From 01-FULL-43-15b sp964472675 (GTDB lineage Bacteria; Patescibacteriota; Microgenomatia; UBA8517; UBA10165): a stretch of 28,517 bases of DNA. Made by a program: the position numbers and the translations under genes. Below the pieces are notes generated by a model, which did no database searches, had not been told where the DNA came from, and was given only the letters and a program-made list of their open reading frames with translations. Each line of letters begins with the position of its first letter. Within the stretch, counting starts at the first letter, position 1. Where the stretch lies: the NCBI GenBank assembly GCA_964472675.1, contig CAYYLO010000011.1, forward strand, positions 1-28,517, given 5' to 3'. Positions 22,037 to 28,517 of the stretch are shown here, piece after piece.

Positions 22037-22087
22037 AAATTACAGATAATTTGGAATTTGAATAATTGTAATTTGTTTGTTTCTTGG
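22009..22087. terminator. AT-rich inverted repeat between convergent genes
   Basis: CCAAGATACAAACAAG (22009-22024) and TTTGTTTGTTTCTTGG (22072-22087) pair at 14 of 16 positions. Nested pairs are CCAAAT/ATTTGG and AATTACA/TGTAATT. It lies between the convergent O-antigen-ligase and Ig-like genes and may terminate both. Its left arm is inside the coding end of the former. Confidence 0.5.
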
Positions 22088-22102
22088 GATTTGGAATTTA
22101 AC

Positions 22103-22810
22103 TTAAGGAGTGAATACGACCGTTATACTTTTCTCCGCTTGATTTCCTGCCTGATCAACAGAAGTTAGGGTTATTGGATTTGAGCCTTCATTTAGTGTGT
22201 ATTTAATAGTAAATGATCCGTCATCAGACACTATGCCGATACGGTCTCCGATGGCGATGCCTGCTCCAATTTCAGTTTTTCCTTTTATCGTTAAATTTTT
22301 TTCATACACCTGCTCGTTGTCTTGAGGAGATTCTATCTCAACCACAGGTGGATCAGGGTCGTAGCGGGTAATTCCAGCAACAGAGCGGTCCCCTTCGTTG
22401 CCGCTAGCATCTGTGGCTGTCGCGTAAACATAATTTTCACCTTTGCTTAATATAATACGAGTTGAAAATTGGGAGTTGTCTCCAACGCTTGCTTCCCCTG
22501 TCGCAGAATCGTTATTGTAAATTTTTATCTTACTTTCAGCTTCAGCAAAACCACTAACATCTAATTGATCAACCTTAGTGTATTTTGGCAGAGAGTCCCA
22601 GTTATTCATTCTTGGCGGGCCGGGGGGAGTTTTATCGTTTGAAACTGATTGCGCAGGTTCACGGAAATCTCCAACAAAAATGGCAAGTTTGGCAATACTT
22701 CCCACGCCAACAAAAACTAAAAGCAGGAAAAGCATAATTGAGGAGATTATTAATAAAAACGCGCGCCTGGCTTTTCTTTTTTCGTCAACTTGTGATCTTC
22801 GCGATATCAT
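22103..22810 (-). CDS. Membrane-anchored protein with two bacterial Ig-like domains
   Basis: 235 aa from ATG 22810 (MISRRSQVDEKRKARR). A longer reading to 22897 would run through tRNA-Thr and is rejected. A basic N-terminus precedes one TM helix (about 17-38). An outer Ig-like domain is at about 68-155 (LDVSGFAEAESKIKIY ... ENYVYATATDASGNEG), and a second at about 157-235 (PVVEIESPQDNEQVYEKNL ... NPITLTSVDQAGNQAEKS). The V-x-D-x-A-G-N ends mark the Big/glucodextranase-B-type domain. Probably a surface scaffold or adhesion protein. The start is 9 nt after the tRNA-Thr 3' end, with AGGA in between. Confidence 0.82.
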   Translation of the reverse strand: MISRRSQVDEKRKARRAFLLIISSIMLFLLLVFVGVGSIAKLAIFVGDFREPAQSVSNDKTPPGPPRMNNWDSLPKYTKVDQLDVSGFAEAESKIKIYNNDSATGEASVGDNSQFSTRIILSKGENYVYATATDASGNEGDRSVAGITRYDPDPPVVEIESPQDNEQVYEKNLTIKGKTEIGAGIAIGDRIGIVSDDGSFTIKYTLNEGSNPITLTSVDQAGNQAEKSITVVFTP

Positions 22811-22819
22811 ATTCCTGGG

Positions 22820-22890
22820 AGCCGACAGGCAGAATTGAACTGCCGTTTGCGGGTTACGAAACCGCTGTTCTGCCGTTGAACTATGTCGGC
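22820..22890 (-). tRNA. tRNA-Thr (anticodon CGT), CCA not encoded
   Basis: Minus strand. Acceptor GCCGACA/TGTCGGC (7 bp), D stem GTTC/GAAC, anticodon stem GCGGT/CCCGC with a T-C mismatch at 31-39 and loop TTCGTAA, T stem GGCAG/CTGCC with loop TTCAATT, discriminator T. G1-C72 and C2-G71 agree with Thr identity. The genomic 3' end is TCCC, so CCA must be added. It lies in a run of minus-strand genes, 23 nt after the GT-C gene. Confidence 0.88.
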
Positions 22891-22913
22891 GTAGCACTAG
22901 TATTTTACCACGA

Positions 22914-25871
22914 TTAGTGTGATTTGCGACGAACGGCCAGGGTAGCCGTGGCTGCGATGGTCAATAAAAGCAACACGAAACCGGCAAATTCCAAGTATTG
23001 CGGTAGATAAATTATTACCAGCTTACTGCCTGTAGGATTGTCTACTCTCCACCCGTTTTCCCAGTTGTTTACTAAAAAGTGGCTGGTCACCTTTTTACCA
23101 ATAAATGGCGCAAGATATAGTGGAGCAGAGGTTTCATACATCTGCCAGCCGGAGTTAAAGCCTTGAGACAAAACTATAGTTTTTGGCAATTGATCTTTCA
23201 AATTAACAACATAAGTTGCCTGGTTAGGATGTTTTGTTTCCAGAGCTTGTGTTTGAACCTGATTATTCTGTTCGTCTCCAAAATGTATTCCGGCCAAATA
23301 TTTATAAGGGAATGTATATACATTAACGCTACCCAAATCGTTAATAGTTAAATCATTGCCCGTGGAACGATTTTCAATGTGCAGAGTATAGCCTACGCCA
23401 TCATCTTCCATGGGAGGCTGGATTAAATAGGTTGTTTTTAGGTTGTTTGTTTTTGGTAAATAAACTTCTATATCTGCTTTCCTGCTTATTGGGTTTTCCA
23501 GCCAAAAAAACAAAGGTTGGCCCTTGCTGTTTTTGCTCTCGAGAGAAATTATGTAGGCAAAGTTATGCTGCAGATTGGGCAGCCAAACCGACAGGCCGCA
23601 GACAGCCCCTTTACTTTTCATCTCCAGAACATTTTTACCGTCAATAGTGACAGCTTTTGCATCGCTTTTATCGGGATCTTTATCTGTGCAGTATTTGTTT
23701 TGCTGAATAGTTTCTAAATCTATAGAGGCTGAAAAGTAGCCGGAAACTTTTGGAAAATTCACCTCAAGTTTGTTGTCCGCAACTCGGGGTTGGGGCCCAA
23801 GATAGGCAACTTTTCTTAAATCTTTCGGATCGGGTAAAGGCAATTCTTGGCTTTCATCGGGGAAAACAGGTGAGGCAGCATTTGCCGGAACATTTGCATA
23901 AATAGTATATGTATCAGTACTTTCAGAAATCTCAAAACTTTGATCTCCAAAAGACCTGAAAGGGTAATAGTAGTTTTCTCCTGAAGAATAATGGCTGTTA
24001 TGAGAAAATGCTTTATCTTCAAAAGCATAAGCGTACTTTGGTCCTGCGCTGGGCAGGTTGTCGGCTGCAAAAACGAAGTTGTTAATTTGTGTGTCTAAAT
24101 TAACTTTGTAGATGTCAATATCTCCGTATTGTTGGACAAGGGTTGCTTTGCCGGATTTTTCTAAAAGACCTTTCAACTCATCGGTGTAAAGCGTTTTCTG
24201 ATTAACGGAACTAAAAACGTTTTTATCAACCAAAAGCCAGTTAACCTGGTATTTTTCTAAAACCTGAGATAAAGTTTGAGGCTTTTTTGAATAAAGCGCA
24301 TAATTTAATTCCGAATAATAACCTTCGTTGTAATTGCTCCAGGGATCAAACGCGCGGTCTAAAATTGGCTGATTTATTCCGTACCACAAAAATCCTGAGC
24401 CTTCGTATCCCCACCAGTAATAATTCCAACTCCAAAAAGTATATTGCGGAAAGTTGGCAATTCGGGTATTTTGATCTTGATTTTTGAAAAAATCAAAAAC
24501 TTGGAAATATTCTTGGGGGATTTTGCTTTGTTCCCGGACCCAAAATAACTTGCCGGTATATACAGGAAATAGGTACGTGATTAACAAGAACAAGATAGCT
24601 CCCAGTGAAAGTCTTTTGACTAGTTTCCGCGAAGCGAGCTGAACTAAGCTTAAGCCTCCCACACCAAGGAGTAGTGAATAGGCCAATGAGGCTAATATTG
24701 AAAATTTGGTGAAGGGAAAACGAAAAGCCTCTGTGAAAAACGGAAGACTATTCCTGAAAAGTGTCACAATCCAGGAAAAAGGAGGAGTGTTGACCATAAG
24801 CATGGTGAAGGCAAAAATAAAGAGTGCAGCAGCCGTGATTTGCAAGCGGTTACGGCTTTTAAGGGCGGAATACAACCCAAAAATTATTAAACCGAAAGTT
24901 ATCCATCCGGCTGCCTGGAAGGGCAAAGAGTACGAATAATCGCGCCAGTTTGCCATTAAATAACCTGTATTTCCTGAAAGGTTAATATCTGTGCGGTCAA
25001 ACCACAAGCCCCGAAGCAGTGCTACATTTTGGATGTTCCCAAAGTTTTTATTTTCCAAAAAGACAGTTTGGGAGGACATTTGATTAATTTTGGCTGCCGG
25101 AACAACGGAAGCATTGGTGAAAGTAAAGTAGAGAAAAGGTAAAAGCCAGAAGGAGTTTATAAGAACTGTGGACACGAAAATCTTGGCCACGCTAAGTAAT
25201 GCCTGTAAATTTTTTTGGTAGACAATGTGCACTAAGCTCAAAAGGCCCAAGGTTAATAGTGTGACCAAAAATAATGTAGGAACGTAATAGGAGGGTGTAG
25301 CGGCAAGAGAAACCAACATAAAGACCAATAAACTTTTCCAAGACTTGGTAGACAGAAACCGCAATGCTGACCAGACGATCCAGGGTAAAAATGCAAAGTG
25401 AGCTGTAAAAGTTTCAAATGGGATATAAAAGGCTTGTAGGGTTGATAAATTGAATAGATAGAAAAGGCCAGAGGCAAGAGCTGCCAAACGTTTGTTGAAG
25501 CTCAACTTTTTGTTGCTTGATATGACTGTGGAAGAAAGTTGATAAGCTCCCAAAGCCCCGACTAGGAGTGAAATAAAGGTCCAGGTGTACCTAAGAAGGT
25601 TTTGCGGAAGGATCAGGGATAAAATAAAAATGTATATCTGGTGTAACAAGCCGGCAGCATGCCCCATTCCTCCAAGCAGTCCTACTCCCTGGTATTCCTG
25701 CCAAACGGCAAAAATGGACCGCTTGATATTCATCCAAAAATTAAACTCCGGATGTAAATTATCCCAGCCGGTCAAATAAGTTCCGCCTTTAAAGTTAGTG
25801 ATATATAAAGCCGTGACAAGCGCAAAGATAATTAATTGCGGAAAATACAAAGAGGCTTTCTTGTTGATCAT
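22914..25871 (-). CDS. GT-C-like polytopic membrane protein (YfhO/AftD-like)
   Basis: 985 aa. An N-terminal half of about twelve TM helices, a large outward domain (about 470-945) and one last TM helix near 957-978. After the first TM helix the loop TGWDNLHPEF has an Asp (37) placed like the catalytic Asp of GT-C glycosyltransferases; proteins of the arabinofuranosyltransferase AftD/YfhO type open in the same way. It would use lipid-linked sugars to glycosylate a polymer or protein outside the cell. It starts 7 nt after the GT2 gene stop, so the pair is an operon. The substrate is unknown, and the GT-C assignment rests on topology and this loop. Confidence 0.7.
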   Translation of the reverse strand: MINKKASLYFPQLIIFALVTALYITNFKGGTYLTGWDNLHPEFNFWMNIKRSIFAVWQEYQGVGLLGGMGHAAGLLHQIYIFILSLILPQNLLRYTWTFISLLVGALGAYQLSSTVISSNKKLSFNKRLAALASGLFYLFNLSTLQAFYIPFETFTAHFAFLPWIVWSALRFLSTKSWKSLLVFMLVSLAATPSYYVPTLFLVTLLTLGLLSLVHIVYQKNLQALLSVAKIFVSTVLINSFWLLPFLYFTFTNASVVPAAKINQMSSQTVFLENKNFGNIQNVALLRGLWFDRTDINLSGNTGYLMANWRDYSYSLPFQAAGWITFGLIIFGLYSALKSRNRLQITAAALFIFAFTMLMVNTPPFSWIVTLFRNSLPFFTEAFRFPFTKFSILASLAYSLLLGVGGLSLVQLASRKLVKRLSLGAILFLLITYLFPVYTGKLFWVREQSKIPQEYFQVFDFFKNQDQNTRIANFPQYTFWSWNYYWWGYEGSGFLWYGINQPILDRAFDPWSNYNEGYYSELNYALYSKKPQTLSQVLEKYQVNWLLVDKNVFSSVNQKTLYTDELKGLLEKSGKATLVQQYGDIDIYKVNLDTQINNFVFAADNLPSAGPKYAYAFEDKAFSHNSHYSSGENYYYPFRSFGDQSFEISESTDTYTIYANVPANAASPVFPDESQELPLPDPKDLRKVAYLGPQPRVADNKLEVNFPKVSGYFSASIDLETIQQNKYCTDKDPDKSDAKAVTIDGKNVLEMKSKGAVCGLSVWLPNLQHNFAYIISLESKNSKGQPLFFWLENPISRKADIEVYLPKTNNLKTTYLIQPPMEDDGVGYTLHIENRSTGNDLTINDLGSVNVYTFPYKYLAGIHFGDEQNNQVQTQALETKHPNQATYVVNLKDQLPKTIVLSQGFNSGWQMYETSAPLYLAPFIGKKVTSHFLVNNWENGWRVDNPTGSKLVIIYLPQYLEFAGFVLLLLTIAATATLAVRRKSH

Positions 25872-25878
25872 GGGAAAG

Positions 25879-26799
25879 CTAATTCTGGGCGCCTAAAAGG
25901 AGGAGCGCTACTTTTTTAGTATATTGTATAGGAGCCCAGATGGGTAGAGACAGAGAGAAGCGCTTAATGCCTCGCATGTGAGCATACAAAGCGTATACAG
26001 CGCTATTTGGCAAGGCCAAGACGACTAGAGCCTGCGCTAGGCATACGAAGACGCCCTTAAAAGTGGGTTTGTAGCCATATTTGGCGACAGCTCGGACTCT
26101 TACCTTAAGCGTCAAAAGAAAGCTTCTTTTGGGGTTCTTCATAGAAGATGAAGCCCGGTAAACGCGGTATTGCAAGACATACTCAGGTAAATTGACAAAC
26201 TTCCCGTCACGGGTGAGTTTGAACAACATATCCAAGTCGTCAACCGGATGCAAATTGGCATCCAATTTTAACGAATCTTTCCGCGCAAGCTTTCTGTTAA
26301 TCATAATCGTTGGGTTTTGCACAGACATAGAAGTAAGCATCATTTTATAGATCTCACTATGTTTTTCAGGATTTCTTTTCTCGCCTGTGATTCTGCCTTC
26401 CTCGTCAATGACTATGCATTGTCCGCCAACAAGAACAGTTTGGGGATGGCTTTGCAAATAATTAATTTGGAGCTTGAGGCGGTTGGGAAGCATAATATCG
26501 TCTGCATCCATGCGGGCAACAAATTGGCCGCGGGAGTGAAACATGGCAATATTAGCCGTGTAGCCGATTCCACGATTTGTTTTGTTTGTAAAAACCTTGA
26601 TTCTGCTGTCTGTTTTGGCATAATTGCGCAATTTTTTTAATGAATTATCGGTAGAGCCGTCGTTGACAGCAATAACTTCAAAATTTTTGTAAGTTTGAGC
26701 AAGAATGCTGTCTAAACATGCGCGAAGATAGCCTTCGGCGTTATAGACCGGAAGAAGGATAGAGACCAGAGGTTGGTTTGAGACAGTGTGTTTGTTCAT
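25879..26799 (-). CDS. GT2-family glycosyltransferase with C-terminal membrane segment
   Basis: 306 aa. PLVSILLPVYNAEGYLRACLDSILAQTYKNFEVIAVNDGSTDNS is a classic GT2 N-terminus. DADD (98-101) is the DXD metal site, and a DDLDML motif (about 197-202) gives the likely catalytic Asp. A hydrophobic segment at about 250-272 suggests membrane attachment. It is the first gene of a minus-strand run with the GT-C-like protein and probably supplies its lipid-linked sugar. No promoter is seen because the upstream region ends at the scaffold gap 60 nt away. Confidence 0.9.
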   Translation of the reverse strand: MNKHTVSNQPLVSILLPVYNAEGYLRACLDSILAQTYKNFEVIAVNDGSTDNSLKKLRNYAKTDSRIKVFTNKTNRGIGYTANIAMFHSRGQFVARMDADDIMLPNRLKLQINYLQSHPQTVLVGGQCIVIDEEGRITGEKRNPEKHSEIYKMMLTSMSVQNPTIMINRKLARKDSLKLDANLHPVDDLDMLFKLTRDGKFVNLPEYVLQYRVYRASSSMKNPKRSFLLTLKVRVRAVAKYGYKPTFKGVFVCLAQALVVLALPNSAVYALYAHMRGIKRFSLSLPIWAPIQYTKKVALLLLGAQN

Positions 26800-26835
26800 G
26801 ATTTTTAGGTGTCATTCTGGTAAGCGATAGCGCAG

Positions 26836-26851
26836 CCAGAATCGATTCTGG
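26836..26851. repeat. Perfect 16-bp palindrome next to the scaffold gap
   Basis: CCAGAATCGATTCTGG. Its left half also pairs with ATTCTGG at 26814-26820. This looks like the edge of a short dispersed palindromic repeat where the assembly stopped. Confidence 0.6.
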
Positions 26852-26858
26852 ACAAGCC

Positions 26859-26868
26859 NNNNNNNNNN
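26859..26868. other. Scaffold gap (10 N)
   Basis: Ten consecutive undetermined bases. Both flanks are palindromic. Base composition and gene style change sharply across the gap, so the join is not reliable. Confidence 1.
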
Positions 26869-26921
26869 GGGAGGCGGGAGAGAATTTCGGTTTTGGAAAA
26901 CCAATATCTCTCCCACCTCCC
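26869..26921 (-). terminator. Long hairpin after the secreted-protein gene
   Basis: Arms 26869-26883 and 26907-26921 pair over 15 positions. On the minus-strand RNA every position pairs (one G-U), while on the plus strand that pair is a C-A mismatch, so it fits a minus-strand terminator. GGTTTT/AAAACC forms an inner stem (26889-26902). Any U-tract lies in the gap. Confidence 0.6.
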
Positions 26922-26947
26922 GCGGGGCATAGGGAAAGGGGGGTTGT

Positions 26948-28126
26948 CTACCCGCAGGAGACCAAACGATCCCTCTGGATCTCCCGGGGGTCCGGCATCC
27001 GCCCGATGACGCCGCCCGAGACACTGCCCGAGTTGGGAGCGCTTGCGTAGAAGCACATCCCCACTGGGTTTGGTGCACCGTCCACCTTGATGAACGCGCC
27101 GAATACGGTTTCACCTTTGGCAAAGATGAGCGGGCCGGGGTCGGCGAACCGGACGGGTTTGCCTGAAGGGGCAGTGACGACAGGCGCTGGTGCAGCGGGC
27201 GCCGAAGGGGCAATCTTCTGGGCGTCTAGCCATTGCTGATTGTGGGCGTTCTTCCACAGTACGGCAGCCATGGCCCAATCACCCATTGCTTGTTGAAGGA
27301 ATCCCCCTTGCACATCGCCAGCTTGTCCGAACAGATGTTGGCCATCCCATCCGAAGGAGGTTGCCTCGAGAAGCTTGTAGCCCTCGAACACCTTCGGCTG
27401 AAGGGCCATCGTGGTAGAGCAGACCACCACGAATCCGTCCGTGATGGCCACGATGTTGTTGCCCTCGTGGAAGGTTTGGCGAACCTTGCCTTCCATTCCG
27501 TCGATCGCCCAGCCGAACGCCAGCCCGATCTCGCCAGGAAGGACGAGAAAGCTGATCGTTTTGGTCTCGCCCTTTTGGGTTTCCGTGCCCCAGCGGCATT
27601 GCGAGAGATCGCGGTTGAGCATGACCCCACCGACAGCGACGAACTGAGACTGTGTGAAAGCCGGGGACGATTCGGGTGCGGCTGTCTGGTCGGAAGCAGT
27701 GGAGCCAGCGTCGGTGGCTACAGCAGGCAGGTCGAGATAGCCGACGTACCGGCCGGTTTTGCCTGCGTGGTTGACCACCGCGTCGAGCGATGCCCCCTCG
27801 CAGAAGAAACCGGAGCTGACCTCGAACCCGAGGGTAAACGGCTCGGCGGTGTCGTTTTGCAGCACGATCCAGACCGGCTCGTTGTTGGGTCCTGTACGCC
27901 CGTTGAGCGCGCCTCCCGCAACGACCGCAAAACGGCCTGGGAAGAGCGCTTGGAAAAGCGTCTCCGTCTGCCCCGCGCCGGTGGCGCCGTAGTTGGTGCA
28001 CGTGTCGAAGGGACGAAGGTCGTTGATCCCGGCGGCGGATGCCTGCGGAATCGGATTGAAGCCGATCAACATAACGAGCGCCATAACGACGGCCGAGAGC
28101 TTGTGCAAGTGCTTCGTGTAGTTCAT
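26948..28126 (-). CDS. Secreted protein of unknown function, GC-rich block
   Basis: 392 aa. Sec signal peptide with basic start (MNYTKHLHKLS), hydrophobic core (about 11-27) and an AxA-type cleavage site in PQASAAG near residue 31. The mature part has four to six Cys, an Ala/Pro-rich linker at about 310-325 and no motif I can name. The start has GAGGG a few bases upstream, a proper Shine-Dalgarno. Codons are GC-rich, unlike every gene on the other side of the gap. The opposite strand is open over long stretches here, but that is a side effect of GC-rich codon use. Confidence 0.7.
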   Translation of the reverse strand: MNYTKHLHKLSAVVMALVMLIGFNPIPQASAAGINDLRPFDTCTNYGATGAGQTETLFQALFPGRFAVVAGGALNGRTGPNNEPVWIVLQNDTAEPFTLGFEVSSGFFCEGASLDAVVNHAGKTGRYVGYLDLPAVATDAGSTASDQTAAPESSPAFTQSQFVAVGGVMLNRDLSQCRWGTETQKGETKTISFLVLPGEIGLAFGWAIDGMEGKVRQTFHEGNNIVAITDGFVVVCSTTMALQPKVFEGYKLLEATSFGWDGQHLFGQAGDVQGGFLQQAMGDWAMAAVLWKNAHNQQWLDAQKIAPSAPAAPAPVVTAPSGKPVRFADPGPLIFAKGETVFGAFIKVDGAPNPVGMCFYASAPNSGSVSGGVIGRMPDPREIQRDRLVSCG

Positions 28127-28155
28127 CTATTCCCTCTTCTGCACTTTGCAGAAAT

Positions 28156-28214
28156 AAAAAGGGGTGCTCCGACGACGCTCCGGCAAGACTGCCAAAGTTT
28201 TGTCGAAGCACCCC
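28156..28214 (-). terminator. Strong intrinsic terminator of the last gene
   Basis: On the minus strand GGGGTGCTTCGAC (28214-28202) pairs with GTCGGAGCACCCC (28173-28161) over 13 positions, one G-U, and is followed by TTTTT. It comes 7 nt after the stop of the gene that enters from the window edge. Confidence 0.85.
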
Positions 28215-28221
28215 TGTGCCG

Positions 28222-28517
28222 CTAGCCGACCTTTGTCAGCTGGTTACCGTTGATGCGGACACGACGGCCGCTCGAGGTATGCCCTGAGGCACGCTCGAAA
28301 CCGACTATCCGATCACGCCAGGCCCAGTCGACCCACTCGCGCGGAACGACTCCGACCTGCCCGTCGACGAGCGTGAACCGCGTCTCCTCGAAGGGACATG
28401 CGATCTCCGCAATCTGCGGGTTGCTCGACCAGAAGGAGTTGCCTCCCATGGCGAACGACACAGCGTCGACGAAGACGACCCATCCGGGCGACTGGCACGA
28501 AACCTTCGTGTTCGCCT
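28222..28517 (-). CDS. 3' part of an unrecognised gene, cut by the window edge
   Basis: The frame is open from the window end to the TGA/TAG-side stop at 28222, giving 97 codons and one partial. A GTG at 28461 could be a start, but the frame upstream of it is uninterrupted, so the gene probably begins outside. The protein has many Trp, two Cys and reads VDGQVGVVPREWVDWAWRD in the middle. No family recognised. GC-rich codons and a classic terminator match its neighbour. Confidence 0.6.
   Translation of the reverse strand, partial: ANTKVSCQSPGWVVFVDAVSFAMGGNSFWSSNPQIAEIACPFEETRFTLVDGQVGVVPREWVDWAWRDRIVGFERASGHTSSGRRVRINGNQLTKVG

Noticed and set aside
22811..22897. N-terminal extension of the Ig-like protein by 29 residues
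   Set aside because: The extension is encoded by the tRNA-Thr gene itself. ATG 22810 gives the expected basic start before the TM helix.
27233..28225. 330-aa plus-strand ORF, and a 310-aa minus-strand ORF in another frame, in the GC-rich block
   Set aside because: Both are long only because GC-rich codons avoid stops. The frame at 26948-28126 on the minus strand has a clear signal peptide, Shine-Dalgarno and terminator, which the others lack.

Overview
The window looks like a scaffold from a Candidate Phyla Radiation (Patescibacteria) bacterium, most likely of the Microgenomates side. The evidence is a moderately AT-rich genome with compact genes, a divergent eukaryote-like IleRS, many short membrane-anchored proteins of unknown function, SEDS/FtsZ/L21/L27/ParB housekeeping genes and GT-C/O-antigen-ligase envelope genes. 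Shine-Dalgarno sites are scarce, and several genes have their -10 box 6-8 nt before the start codon (leaderless mRNAs). The last 1.65 kb, behind a 10-N scaffold gap (26859-26868), is much more GC-rich, uses a Shine-Dalgarno site and classic GC hairpin terminators, and may not belong to the same genome.

Layout. 1-2998: membrane-anchored small proteins, an M3-like HEIGH metalloprotein, and a 38-codon Gly-rich ORF with a perfect but sequesterable Shine-Dalgarno. 2999-6820: accessory block. It has a DUF3800 protein, a candidate 76-nt structured RNA on the minus strand, then a tight five-gene run: nucleoside-diphosphate-kinase-like, double nucleotidyltransferase (MNT), HEPN with an R-X4-H motif, deoxyribosyltransferase-like, Nudix. 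The run lies between two copies of a 20-bp direct repeat. Two of its genes carry single-base frameshifts. 6857-11496: a perfect-consensus promoter drives a Tat-like secreted protein and a 1088-aa Cys-rich multidomain surface protein. 11512-13535: ftsZ, then a REP-associated Y1 transposase with three copies of a REP-like palindrome, one of them inside the transposase reading frame.

13539-19288: ileS, rodA/ftsW, rplU, rpmA and parB run in one direction. Upstream of ileS lies what reads as a complete ribosome-mediated attenuator: a promoter, an 18-codon leader peptide with five Ile codons, and four RNA segments that can form either an antiterminator or an intrinsic terminator. This is the strongest candidate here for an undescribed regulatory system. 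19292-22102: lepB on the minus strand with its promoter abutting the CCA of tRNA-Val(CAC), then a GT2 glycosyltransferase and an O-antigen-ligase-like polymerase on the plus strand. 22103-26799 (minus strand): GT2 glycosyltransferase, a 985-aa GT-C-like membrane protein, tRNA-Thr(CGU) and a membrane-anchored Ig-like protein. The theme is growth and division (FtsZ, RodA, ParB), export (SPase I) and cell-surface glycan and protein decoration.

Beyond the gap are one secreted protein of unknown function and the 3' part of a second gene, each followed by a strong intrinsic terminator on the minus strand. All assignments are from reading motifs in the sequence; no database search was run.
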